NCBI GenBank assembly: GCA_029224185.1
Contig: CM055211.1
Location: 5,890,166 to 5,954,165, forward strand
Origin: Karalla daura
Lineage: Eukaryota; Chordata; Actinopteri; Chaetodontiformes; Leiognathidae
Direction of reading: 5' to 3'
DNA: 64,000 nucleotides
Shown: positions 1 to 9,544 of the stretch, piece by piece
Position numbering within the stretch: the first letter of the stretch is position 1
Layout of the letters: each line of letters opens with the position of its first letter
Notes under the pieces: generated by a model
The model's database searches: none
Seen by the model: the letters and a program-made list of their open reading frames with translations, nothing else
Told to the model about the DNA's origin: nothing
Made by a program: the position numbers and the translations under genes

Positions 1-7
1 TACTCAC

Positions 8-59
8 CGTAGCAGGCCAGGCTCTGCAGCAGGGCCAGGAGAAACACGTAAGACCTCAT
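8..59 (-). CDS. First coding exon of an unidentified secreted or membrane protein (partial, runs off left edge)
   Basis: On the minus strand an ATG at 59-57 opens a short frame that reads MRSYVFLLALLQSLACY and stops in phase 1 at a full donor consensus, GTGAGTA (positions 7-1). A basic start, a hydrophobic core and a small-residue end are typical of a signal peptide filling exon 1 of a secreted or type I membrane protein. A second in-frame ATG lies 30 bp upstream (89-87) and would add 10 residues. The TATA-like element at 106-100 favours the shorter start, because a start site about 30 bp downstream of it would fall at or past the upstream ATG. The rest of the gene is outside the window, so I cannot name it. 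Confidence 0.5.
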
Positions 60-99
60 CCTGACTAGCACCAAATAGCTGCCCCGCATCCGCTTCTCT

Positions 100-106
100 C
101 TAAATA
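100..106 (-). promoter_or_regulatory. TATA-like element of the left-edge gene
   Basis: TATTTAG on the minus strand lies about 41-47 bp upstream of the exon-1 ATG at 59, a spacing compatible with a very short 5'UTR. It is a weak match, judged by position only. Confidence 0.3.
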
Positions 107-1065
107 CGCCCGGCTGCTGCCCCGATGCCACCTCGCTCCGCCTCACGACCTCAATAACCCCACCGAAAAAACAAACCAAAAAAAGCCTTTATCTGTCCCA
201 CTTCTTGCTGACCCTTGCTCAGCACTATTGATCCTCAGCTGCCAAATTAAATAAGAAATAGATCCGATTTTTCATTCAAGAGGCTCCTCAACGTGCTGTC
301 AAACGTGTCTGATGGAAGCGTAAGGTACTGGTGGGGTTGAGTTATAACTGTAGCAGCTTAAGTTTAACTTTGAAGTTTCACTTGTTAAGTTTTGATCAAT
401 ATGTACCTTTTAAATATGACTGAGAACCAATTCCAGATTCCTAAAGCTGAAATGATTAGTAAACTGTTCATTCCCATCAGTTGCAGTTCACAGCTAAAAT
501 GTTATCCATCCTTCCATCAGGAAATTCCCAAGTTATCTGGCACTTCATTTTGAAGAGTGAACAAATTCACAATTTATCATAAAAAGGTATCAAAGAGGAA
601 TCAAACACCAGGAGAAAGTTGTTTACCATCCAGTGTTTATGCAGTAACAGAGTCCAACGATCAAGTGTCGCGCAGAATAAAGAGGCAGAAACTGGATTGT
701 TATGACAATATGCCAAAGGATTTGCAAAATGTCAGCTTTATTCAGGTTCGTCATCTCCACAGTCATCCCTTATCCCAATGATTCAATCGATCTATTACAT
801 TCAAAATATCAAAAATACGTCACATTTTGCACATGACGAGAGTTCCTGTAAACAATAAATATCAGTTCAACATCTTCATCTCCTATCGCTATACATATAC
901 ATAAGTACTTCTGATTTTTCTTTTTTTTTGGTCGTTTGTTCGTTTTTTTTAGCTAAACTGAAACAGCACAAACGAGGAATGTGTCCAAGGGGAATGTCAC
1001 GACAGGTGCGAGGGTGCGACTCTCTGTACAAAGTTTTGCGTTGCGTGTGCCAGTCGGCCCCCGTC
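107..1065. other. Intergenic sequence and alg11 3'UTR
   Basis: AT-rich sequence with no supportable coding exon. The part nearest 1065 must carry the alg11 3'UTR. A minus-strand AATAAA (tttatt at 737-742) is a reasonable polyadenylation signal, giving a 3'UTR of about 330-350 nt. Plus-strand AATAAA strings near 676 and 853 are on the wrong strand for alg11. Confidence 0.4.
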
Positions 1066-3366
1066 TCATCGCTCCAGGGTCCCCATCAGAGGCTCCATGG
1101 CGGCCAGGAAGCACACCTCGAACTCCGGGTCGGAGAAGCGGGCCACCGACTGGCGCGCGTTGCGTCGGATCTGCATGCGGGCGGCGGCCGGCAGCGCCAG
1201 GATGCGCTCCACCGCCTCGGCGTAGCCGTCCTCGTCCTCGGCCAGGAAGCCCGTGGCGCCGCCCTCGAAGGGCACCACGATGTCCAGCTTGGGCCCGCCC
1301 GACTTGTGAGCCAGCATCACCTTCCCCGCCGCCATGCACTCCACCACGCCTGGGGAGGGAGGGAGGGGTAAGAGCGTTAAAATTCAGTCATGATTCAAAC
1401 AGATTTAAGATTTCCTAAGTATGCCTTAAAATTGTTTCTTTTCTGGATAAATATCACTAAATTTGACCTACATTTCACTGATTCCTCACAAACATCTCAA
1501 AATTTGGGCCAGTGTTGTTACCGATGCCAAAGTGTTCGTTCCACATGGTGTGCAGCCCGATGGTGGCCTCGCCCAGCTCCTTCTTCAGCTCCTGGAAGCT
1601 GATGTTGAGTTTGAAGTCCACCTGGTCGGACACGCCCAGCTCCTGGCACAGCCCCCGCAGCATCAGCACCCTGTCCTCGTCCTCCTGGTTCCGGCATCCT
1701 CCGATCAGAACCAGCCGGAGCGCCTCCCGCCCCCCGCCGCCCTCCCTCCTCCGGTCCAGCACCTTCTTAAAAGCCCGGATCTGCAGCCGGTGGTCCTTCT
1801 CCGGCCGGAACTGCCCCACCGAGACGATGGAGTGGCACTTCTTGTCTCCGTCCTCCTCCAGCGGCACGTCCAGGAAGGCGTCCACGTCGCAGGGCGGGTA
1901 GACCACGCTGGTGCGGTTGGGGGCGCGCCACAGGGACAGGATGTGCTCCAGTGTCCAGGAAGAGTTGACCATGACCAGGTCGCTGCAGGAGCCCGCCATG
2001 CCGTAGAGCAGGGCGAAAAGGCAGTAGTAGACCACCTTGAAGGCGCTCAGGAAGAGGCTGCTGGAGATGTGGTCTGCGTTGTTGAACCTGGAGGAGGGAA
2101 GATCTTTAAGATAGGAGTCCTATTCAAGCTGAGCTGATTGGAGTATTGGAGGAACCAGTTACCTGGGGTTCCTCTCCCGCACCACAGACAGCATGTCGGT
2201 GCTGATGGTGGGATAGTGGACGTAGCTGCCCACGCTGCACCCCCCCAGGTAGCGGAACAGGGGCAGGGTGAAGGCGTAGCCCATGGAGTCGATGTACAGG
2301 TCGGGCACGAACTCGGTCAGCGCCTCCCAGCCCAGGAAGATGGAGCCCACGCTCTGGCCCAGCAGGGTGAAGTGTGGGAAGAGGCCGGGCTCCACCAGCA
2401 GCCGGTGCCTCAGGAAGACGAAGTGCACCGGGCGGGGCAGGGCGATGTTGAAGCGCCGCCTCGCCCCCTCCAGGATCTGCTGGCCCGTCACGCCCAGGTC
2501 GCCCGTGTACACCACGAAGTTGACATCGGGGTAGCTGAGATTGGACGAAGAGGAGGAGGAGGAGTTTAGAGAGGCATGGAGGACACATCGAGGAGCTCCG
2601 ACCTGACGACCGTGCCGCACCTGTTCTGCAGGGCCCGGATGGCGCACCACAGCACTCGCTCTCCTCCGCCGCCCGCGTTACAGTACGGGTGGAAGAAGGC
2701 CACGGCGGGGCGTCTGTCCCTCGCCCGCCGGGCGTTCCTGCAGCTCTGGAGCCAGAGGCGCACGGCCAGAACCAGCAGGACCAGTACGGCCACCAGTAGG
2801 ACGCATAGGAAGAGCAGGGGCAGCAGCAGCTTCCACATCAACCTGGAACACAGACATGACAGGAACCTGGATTTAAGTAGTAGTATTTACATATAAAGTT
2901 GTCCTAAAGTGGGAAAACCACTTCAGCTGTAGGTGTATTGTATGTTTGTAGGTGTATAGCAATCGTTACTCATTAATAAGCACATAAACAAGAAATACAG
3001 CTATAACACTATTATTAATGGGCATATTACTTATTATGACGTATAATAGTAAGGAGTCAGCCTCTCTTGAGTCATTTAGTTAAGATCTTGTAGAGGAAGG
3101 ACACCAGCTTTCTATTTGTCTCACTGATCATCCAGAGCGACAAAACGAATCAATAGAACAACACATTTGCTCAACGTTTAGCAAGTTAACCCTACGTATC
3201 GATCCCCGCTTCTTTAGCCTCTTAAAACAAACAACCAAGACGAGCGGAGACTTCAAAAACCTGGCGGCCGCCCTGCTGCCATTGTCAGGAAAACAAAGGC
3301 TGTAAACACCACGTTTTACCTGGTTAATTCACACAGACACAGGACCAGCTGATCGTGGCCCGACAT
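1066..3366 (-). CDS. alg11: ALG11, GDP-Man:Man3GlcNAc2-PP-dolichol alpha-1,2-mannosyltransferase (5 coding exons)
   Basis: ALG11 adds the fourth and fifth mannoses to the dolichol-linked N-glycan precursor on the cytosolic face of the ER. Coding exons on the minus strand: 3366-3320, 2842-2621, 2534-2163, 2087-1522, 1349-1066. All junctions are GT-AG and in phase, giving 496 aa (human about 492). A hydrophobic ER anchor covers residues 17-47. The glycine-rich nucleotide-sugar loop NAGGGGERVLWCA begins at residue 71. Other family blocks seen are ILEGARRRFN, YIDSMGYAFTLPL, SYVHYPTISTDML and VSVGQFRPEKDH. The GT4 family EX7E motif is E398-HFGIGVV-E406, split by the last intron. The start ATG lies in a short first exon (MSGHDQLVLCLCELTR); nothing in frame extends it. 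The gene is divergent from cpb2, with 381 bp between the start codons. Exon boundaries were read by eye from consensus and phase. Confidence 0.96.
2843..3319 (-). other. alg11 intron 1
   Basis: A 477-bp AT-rich intron between the 47-nt first coding exon and exon 2. It starts GTAAAACG and ends TGTTCCAG on the minus strand. Nothing else was recognised in it. Confidence 0.85.
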
Positions 3367-3428
3367 CTTGCTCCAGCGACAGTTGAACACATCACCGTCC
3401 AGGTCGCCCAGCGGCCTGTGCTCGCGCG

Positions 3429-3444
3429 CAGCGCCCCCTGCTGG
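3429..3444 (-). promoter_or_regulatory. CTCF-type motif in the alg11/cpb2 divergent promoter
   Basis: The plus strand reads CAGCGCCCCCTGCTGG, the reverse complement of the vertebrate CTCF core CCAGCAGGGGGCGCTG, with every core position matched. It lies 63 bp upstream of the alg11 ATG and about 130 bp upstream of the cpb2 TATA box, the kind of site that insulates a ubiquitous gene from a liver-restricted one. Occupancy is inferred. Confidence 0.65.
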
Positions 3445-3570
3445 AGCGGTGGTACTACACCACCCTGCCGCCAGGCGCCCACGGAGACCTCTGCGCTGGC
3501 TTGTAATCGTCTTTTTATGAAGAGGTCAACTTTTGGATGTTGACCTGCTGAGTTTTCTTAAGCCTACGTT

Positions 3571-3578
3571 TATATAAG
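3571..3578 (+). promoter_or_regulatory. TATA box of cpb2
   Basis: TATATAAG is a strong TATA element 170 bp before the cpb2 ATG. It predicts transcription starting near 3600 and a 5'UTR of about 145 nt. No competing TATA serves the alg11 side, which fits a housekeeping gene facing a tissue-restricted gene. Confidence 0.6.
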
Positions 3579-3747
3579 CGTTCCTTATAACCAGGCCCTC
3601 GCTTGAATTTGGTTGCTCGAGTTTGCAAGCGTATCAAAAACGTCCTCTTCAGTAATGTTTAACCTTTAAATAAACACCGTTTTAGTCAATAAAGTCTTCC
3701 GGGTCCCGTGGTTTGAGCTGCTTTCTATCGTTTACCGTCTCGACATC

Positions 3748-6101
3748 ATGAAGACTCTTTTGATTTTGTTTGTTTTGGCGACTTCGAAGCAGCTCCTGAG
3801 GATGGGCCACTGCACAGAAATGCAGTAAGTTGATTTGTGGGGGGGGATTCAGGGAAAGACATTTATTTGTTATCAGGGGGGGAAAAAAGTTGTGGCACAC
3901 TTACGCAAGCACAAACTGTGTATTCTGTGACAATTCTTTCTCAACAAGGAGTTTTTGACACAGTTTTGACAAAGTTGTACACGTTGCTTTTGCAACCTGA
4001 CAGCTGAGAACGTGTTTGTCCCTCGGGGGACACGCGACTGACATCTTGTTTTCATTTTTTTTATACAGTGACCAAATTCTGTCAATCACCCCAAAAACAC
4101 AAGAGCACGTGGACGTCTTGAAGAACGTCTCCACTCAGTTGGAGGTACCCGTTTCTGTCTCTCCTCTTTCTGTTCCTCCTCCTGTGTGTCATTGTGCGGC
4201 ATGTCTCCTTCCAGACAGCTTTGTGGCAGCCGGCTTCGCCAGAGTTCATCCAAGTGGAGACTCAGGTCCACCTGTTTGTCTCCGTCAACAGCTCCCAGGC
4301 AGTCATGGACCTGCTGCAGAGACACGGCCTGACCCATGAGTACGATCTCTGTTGGAAAACACACACACACGTCCTCCCTTTTTCCTGCCATTTTGAACTG
4401 ATTTTTGCTTAATTTTTAGGGTATTACTGGCCAATGTGAACGAGCTGATTGAGATGCAGATGAGGAACGACTCCACAGACCCAAGGAGCGGTGCCACTTA
4501 CTACGAGAAGTATCACAGTCTGGATGATGTACGTCCATCATGTATCCTTGTATTACCTCCCATAGTCACAGATGGGATAGGATTTACTCTGAAAACTTAG
4601 TAGTGGATCATAAATCCTTTCATATTGTGTCTGAAAGACATTTCTGTGCTGCTTCCTGTCTAGATCTATCACTGGATGAACCAAACGCATCAGGAATACC
4701 CGAGCAAGGTCAAAATCCACCTCATCGGCTCCTCCAGTGAGAAGCGACCCCTCTACATCCTGCAGGTGCTTCCCTGGCTGAGAGGAGCAGGTTGGCGGCA
4801 CACGATCGATCTCTCTTCTCCAATTAACCTCTGACCTCTGGCTCCCAGCTGACTCTAAACGACCGACCAAACAAGAAGGCGATCTGGATCGACTGCGGCA
4901 TCCACGCCAGAGAGTGGATCTCCCCGGCTTTCTGCCTGTGGTTCGTACACTACGTGAGTACAGCTATATCAGTATCAGCTTCATGTGGAAACGCCTCGTT
5001 GTGGGGTGCTTATTGCCCGTCTCACGTCTGCACCCTCTCGCCCTCAGTCCCTGTTGTTTTACGGCCGCAACAGTGACATCACCACCATCCTGGACACCAT
5101 GGACGTCTACGTGCTGCCCGTGATGAACCCCGACGGATACCTCTACACGTGGACGACAGTAAGAGCGCCACGCTGCAAAAGTGAAGGAAACCGTTTCCCT
5201 TGGACTCATCGCCTCTCCTGTTTCTTTGTTTTGTGTGTGTGTGTCTCAGAACAGGATGTGGAGGAAGAACCGCTCGGTTGACCCTCGCTCCGGCTGCCAC
5301 GGGGTTGACCTCAACAGGAACTTTGACGCCAACTGGTGCAGTTGAGTCTCACGATGTAACGAGTGACGTCCTCCTCTGGATGTCCCTGTCCCGCATAGTT
5401 TCTTCTTTTCATAAAATGTACTTGGTTTTCTTCCAGCCGAGGGGGCGTCTCCCAATCCCTGCTCTGAGATCTACTGTGGCGCCTATCCCGAGTCCGAGCC
5501 GGAGTCCTTGGCTGTGGCGAACTTCCTGCGCAGCCACAAGGACTCGGTGCAGCTCTACCTCAGCATCCACTCCTACTCCCAGATGCTGCTCTTCCCATAC
5601 TCCTGTTCCCACAACCAAGTGGCCAACCACAATGATCTGGTAATCCTGCCGGAAACTCAGATTTTATGTCATCTTTCTGAGATGTTTTTGTAAATATGTA
5701 TGCTCTGCTTCGATTAGCTGGAGATGGCTGGAGAGGCCGCCCAGAAAATCAGAAAACATTATAAGAACACCTACAGGTACGGAGCTGGAGCGAGCACAAT
5801 ATGTGAGTAGCCCTCGTTTTAAGGTGAAAACGATCTTCACTTTAATCCTTTCTCCCACAAAGTCCACATGAGTGTCGTTTTCTGTTCTCCAGACTTGGCT
5901 CCCGGTGGTTCGGATGACTGGGCCTACAACCTGGGTATCAAGTACTCCTTCACGTTCGAGCTGCAGGACCGCGGGCAGTACGGCTTCCTCCTGCCGCCCT
6001 CTCACATCTCCAAAGCCTGCAACGAGGCTCTGCTCGCCACCAAAGTCATCGCTCTGAAAGTGATAGAGAAAACGCAAGATCCCATAGGTCGGATCCAGTA
6101 G
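3748..6101 (+). CDS. cpb2: Carboxypeptidase B2 (TAFI, thrombin-activatable fibrinolysis inhibitor), 11 exons
   Basis: Secreted M14A metallocarboxypeptidase zymogen. It removes C-terminal Lys/Arg from fibrin and so slows plasmin formation. Exons: 3748-3824, 4069-4144, 4215-4339, 4420-4528, 4664-4765, 4849-4953, 5048-5158, 5250-5340, 5437-5639, 5718-5802, 5893-6101, giving 430 aa (human 423). Signal peptide about 1-23. The activation peptide ends at R115 in NDSTDPR/SGATYY, aligned with the thrombin site of human TAFI. Zinc ligands are H182 and E185 (IHAREW) and H310 (SIHSYSQ). DLNRNF supplies the substrate carboxylate-binding Asn-Arg, and E384 in FTFELQD is the catalytic base. D369 in GGSDDW is the residue that marks basic (B-type) rather than A-type specificity. 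The exon 8 donor is taken as GTTGAG at 5341, because TGGTGC just before it would break the frame. The gene ends less than 1.6 kb before the zc3h13 start codon, in the same orientation. Confidence 0.96.
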
Positions 6102-6148
6102 TGATTTTGATAAATAGGCGAAGCAGCCTTGTTATACACGCACATGCT

Positions 6149-6154
6149 AATAAA
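6149..6154 (+). terminator. Polyadenylation signal of cpb2
   Basis: AATAAA lies 48 nt after the cpb2 stop codon. A second AATAAA begins near 6244. Either gives a very short 3'UTR, as expected for a secreted liver protein mRNA. Confidence 0.6.
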
Positions 6155-6481
6155 ATGCAGTATAATATAGGTAGGTGTCCGTTTTGCAGAAAGGCTAAAC
6201 TTTCAATGATATTGATAGTAGCTGCTTCATTTTAAGTGTATACAATAAAAACTTAAAAAAGGTTGTTGAAAGTGTTATTGTTTGTTTGTCTGTGGGGTAT
6301 TTCAATTTTGCTTCTGTCATATATTTGTCTTTATTTATAGTGTTTTTTGACATAAATGACAGTTTTGCCTCAAGTAAACCTATCTTTGAGTACATTTTAG
6401 AGCTGTACTTTAGCTTATACGAAAGTAATATCACTTTTGGATCGGTTCAGTACTATTTCCACCTCTGCACAGTCAGTATGT

Positions 6482-6788
6482 GCCATGACCGCTCCGCTCG
6501 GTAGGGCGGCGCCCTAGAGCCGAGCTGCCTTTTTTACACCGTAGAAGAAGAGCGATGACGCGCACCCTCAATATGAAGGCACCCAGGGCAGTTTCTGCCT
6601 CTGATTTTAAAGAATAAGCCTTGTAATTTCTACAAGTGCTGAATCCTCCAGCTGGACTTAAGTAGATGCGACGCCGAATCAATATCTTGGGTGAGTTTGT
6701 TTTCTTCTTCCGGTGTGTTGGAGAGCTCCGAGTGGAGGCGCCTTCGAGGCCTCAGTAGCTCTGTGTGTGTGTGTGTGTGTGTGTGTGT
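6482..6788 (+). promoter_or_regulatory. Probable zc3h13 promoter and noncoding first exon
   Basis: A locally CpG-rich block between cpb2 and the first zc3h13 coding exon. It contains an ETS-type CTTCCGG at about 6708 and a strong donor GGGTGAGT with the intron starting at 6691, which could close a noncoding first exon. A (TG)n tract follows at 6762-6788. The coding exon at 7631 is preceded by an acceptor (tctctccag, ending 7621), so an upstream noncoding exon is required. Which donor is used cannot be settled here. Confidence 0.4.
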
Positions 6789-6981
6789 TCAGGGGGGCAG
6801 ACTTTAGCTTTAGCCTCCGCTCGATGCATGGGGGTATGCAAAGTAGTCGGTTTAACCCTGGTTGAGGAGACTTGAATGGGAGGCAGCGCCAGTATGAATG
6901 GGGGCAAAGGAAACTGGCTGCAAAGTGTTGTAGACGAGCTGAGGAACGGTGCTAACTTTGTGCCAGGCTGCAGAGAAGATG

Positions 6982-6984
<3 letters not shown>

Positions 6985-7037
<53 letters not shown>
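6985..7037. repeat. (CA)n microsatellite
   Basis: About 26 uninterrupted AC dinucleotides in the zc3h13 5' intron. Reading frames across it only reflect the repeat. Confidence 0.95.
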
Positions 7038-7039
<2 letters not shown>

Positions 7040-7329
7040 GCGAACCATTCAGAGATAAACAGAGAAAAAACTGAATGAATCACTTTGGGAAGATTTCCTC
7101 CAGCTCCACAGCATTAGCACATCAGATACAGAGAGTGATCAAACGTATGCTAAATGTGTGTAAAAGCTGCAGAAGTTGTGTTTGGAGTCCTTTGATGTGT
7201 TATTATACATGGGTAACAAATGTTTTTTAACCACTGTTGTGTTGATGATACAGAGCTAGTGTAGAGTTGGGGATTTTCTTTGTTTTGGGTTTAGAAACGA
7301 CTTCTGGAACCAGTATTTTCCTTAATAAT

Positions 7330-7500
7330 AATAATAATTAGTAATGCTTAAGTAATCTATCTATTATATCTATCTATATTTTATCGGAAGACATTTCTGT
7401 CCATGGACTAGTCTTGATAGAGTACTTTTGATACTGATGTTGAGACACTTCAATTTCCTTAATTTTCTTCGGGATCAATAAAGTATCTATCTATCTATCA
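7330..7500 (+). repeat. Degenerate retroposon 3' tail with (CTAT)n
   Basis: The segment ends in cgggatcaataaagtatc followed by (tatc)n. A GGGATCAATAAAGTATCTATC-type end is very common in teleost genomes as the 3' terminus of short retroposons whose tail grows by tetranucleotide repeats. Only the tail is recognisable, so the family is not assigned. Confidence 0.5.
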
Positions 7501-7630
7501 CCTGCCAACTTTAACCATTCACATGCATTTGGACACTGTTGACTAGCATCAAGGCCACGAAATCATCAGACATACCTGTAACGGGTGCATCCATGCAGCA
7601 ACCTCTGTCCCCTCTCTCCAGTCCTGCAGA

Positions 7631-9496
7631 ATGTCCAAGATCAGGCGGAAGGTAACAGTGGAGAATTCAAAGACCATATCTGACAGCAGCAGCACCACAA
7701 CCAGCAGCACCAGTAACCCCGCCGCCCCCTCCCGCCGGCCCAGTGTGTTTGAGAGACTCGGCCCCAGCACTGGGAGTAATGCCGCTGATGTACGTATGCC
7801 AGCATAACCTGGCCCTGTTCTGTTTCCTGCACCCAGCTCCTACAGCCTCCCCCTCTCCTCCTCTCCCTCCTGCTTCATGTCTTGTGTCCCCCGGTCACTC
7901 GTTTGTGGTGTTCTTCACTGCACATGTGCTCATGTCCTCTTTTTGGGTCTGTCGCTGTAGAGTCACTGTAGAAATTGGTTGAAGACCGGTAATTGCAGTT
8001 ACGGCAACACTTGTCGCTACACACATGGAACTCAGCCACGGGGCAAAGGATTTAGCTTTAGTCGGTAAGGTGGTCCGTTACCTTCTCTCATTTCCCCCGG
8101 CCCCTGTCGGGAGACGTCGCACTGACGCGTGTCCTGTGTTTCCAGGTCAGCCGAGAGACCCACAGGTGATCTGCGGGAGAGGATGAAGAATAAAAGACAG
8201 GATGTTGACGCAGAAAACTTGAAGCGAGACCTAGACGAGCCCACATCCCCCACAGCGAGAGTGAGTCCGCGAAACCACTCGGGTCGGAATCTGCAGAAGC
8301 TTGGGAGGGGGAAGAAAAGCAGCTGCTGAGACGCCTGTGAATGAATAAAAAGACGTGAAAGTGTTTGTTTGTGTTCCTCTGCAGCAGAGAGACTCCTCCC
8401 GAGGCCGACACAGGGAGAAGGAGGACATAAAGATCACAAAGGAGCGCACCCCAGCCAGTGAAGAAGAGCCCACAGAGTGGGAGACCAATCGTGAAGGTTT
8501 GATAGCACTTCTAACTGCAGTTTAAAGAGCTCTCATGGTTGGTCCCCACCTTGAGGATCCTGATAGATTTACCTCGACCATCTACCTCTAGATTCAGATA
8601 TCGGTGACTACGACTACGAGTTATCCCTCGAGATGAAGCGGCAAAAGATCCAGCGCGAGCTGATGAAACTGGAGCAGGAGAACCTGGACAAGAGGGAGGA
8701 GATTGTCATCAAGAAAGAGGAGGCGCAGACCAAAGCAAGAGGAGCTGCCGTGTCCAAGCAGGTAGAGTGGGCGCCTCAGCAGGAGTCTCTGAGGCGCTCT
8801 GAGGTCTGGCTGATCCTCTCTCGCTTGCTTCCTCCCTCCGCTCTCTCAGGTCTCCCCAGAGCTGCTGAGCAAAGATTCACCCTCGCCCAGGAAGTCCGGT
8901 GGATCTCCGAAACACAAGGGCGGAGCCAAAGCCCCCGGCTCAGGGAAGAAGGAGAAGAAGGCGTCCGTGTCCTCGCCGGTCTCAGACACTCCCAGGTATG
9001 GAAGGAAATAACACCTTGAGATAAAATCAGTGTGGATACATCCATCCATCCACTCTCCAGGACACATAGTTCAAAAGCAGTAAAACAAATACACCCTGGA
9101 GGGTTGTAGTCTGTCGTAAATACCCCCCCCCCTCCTGTCCAGGACCTCAAAGGGCGGCCACAGCAAGAAAAAGGGGCCCCGCACCCCGAGCCCCCCGCCG
9201 CCCGTGCCCCTCGACCTCCCCGTGGTCGGGAAGAAGCACAAAGGCAAGCACAAGAACAAGGAGAAGTCTGAGGAGAAGCAGAAGGAGGGCAAGGACCGGG
9301 GCCGGGACACGGAGAAGCACAAGGAGAAGAAGGAGAAACGCAGGTATGACGTCACACATTACATCACATAATGCAATGATGTGAAGATGAGAGTGGAGTC
9401 ATCCTGAGGGAGTAACAGCTCCTCTCTCACAGCTACAACACTAGTAATAAGTGTTTTGCTAACTTTAACTTTCAGAGAGTAACCTCCTAACATTCT

Positions 9497-9544
<48 letters not shown>

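Noticed and set aside
953..2588. Long GC-rich frames on the plus strand opposite alg11
   Set aside because: They are complements of the alg11 exons and have no family similarity; the minus-strand exons carry all the conserved motifs.
5323..5345. Earlier donor (TG/GTGCAG) for cpb2 exon 8
   Set aside because: It would shift the next exon out of the EGASPNPCSEIYCG frame; the GTTGAG donor at 5341 keeps phase and protein identity.
3748..6101. Assignment to pancreatic carboxypeptidase A or B1
   Set aside because: Asp in GGSDDW excludes A-type specificity; the activation segment, NRMWRKNRS block and adjacency to zc3h13 fit CPB2.
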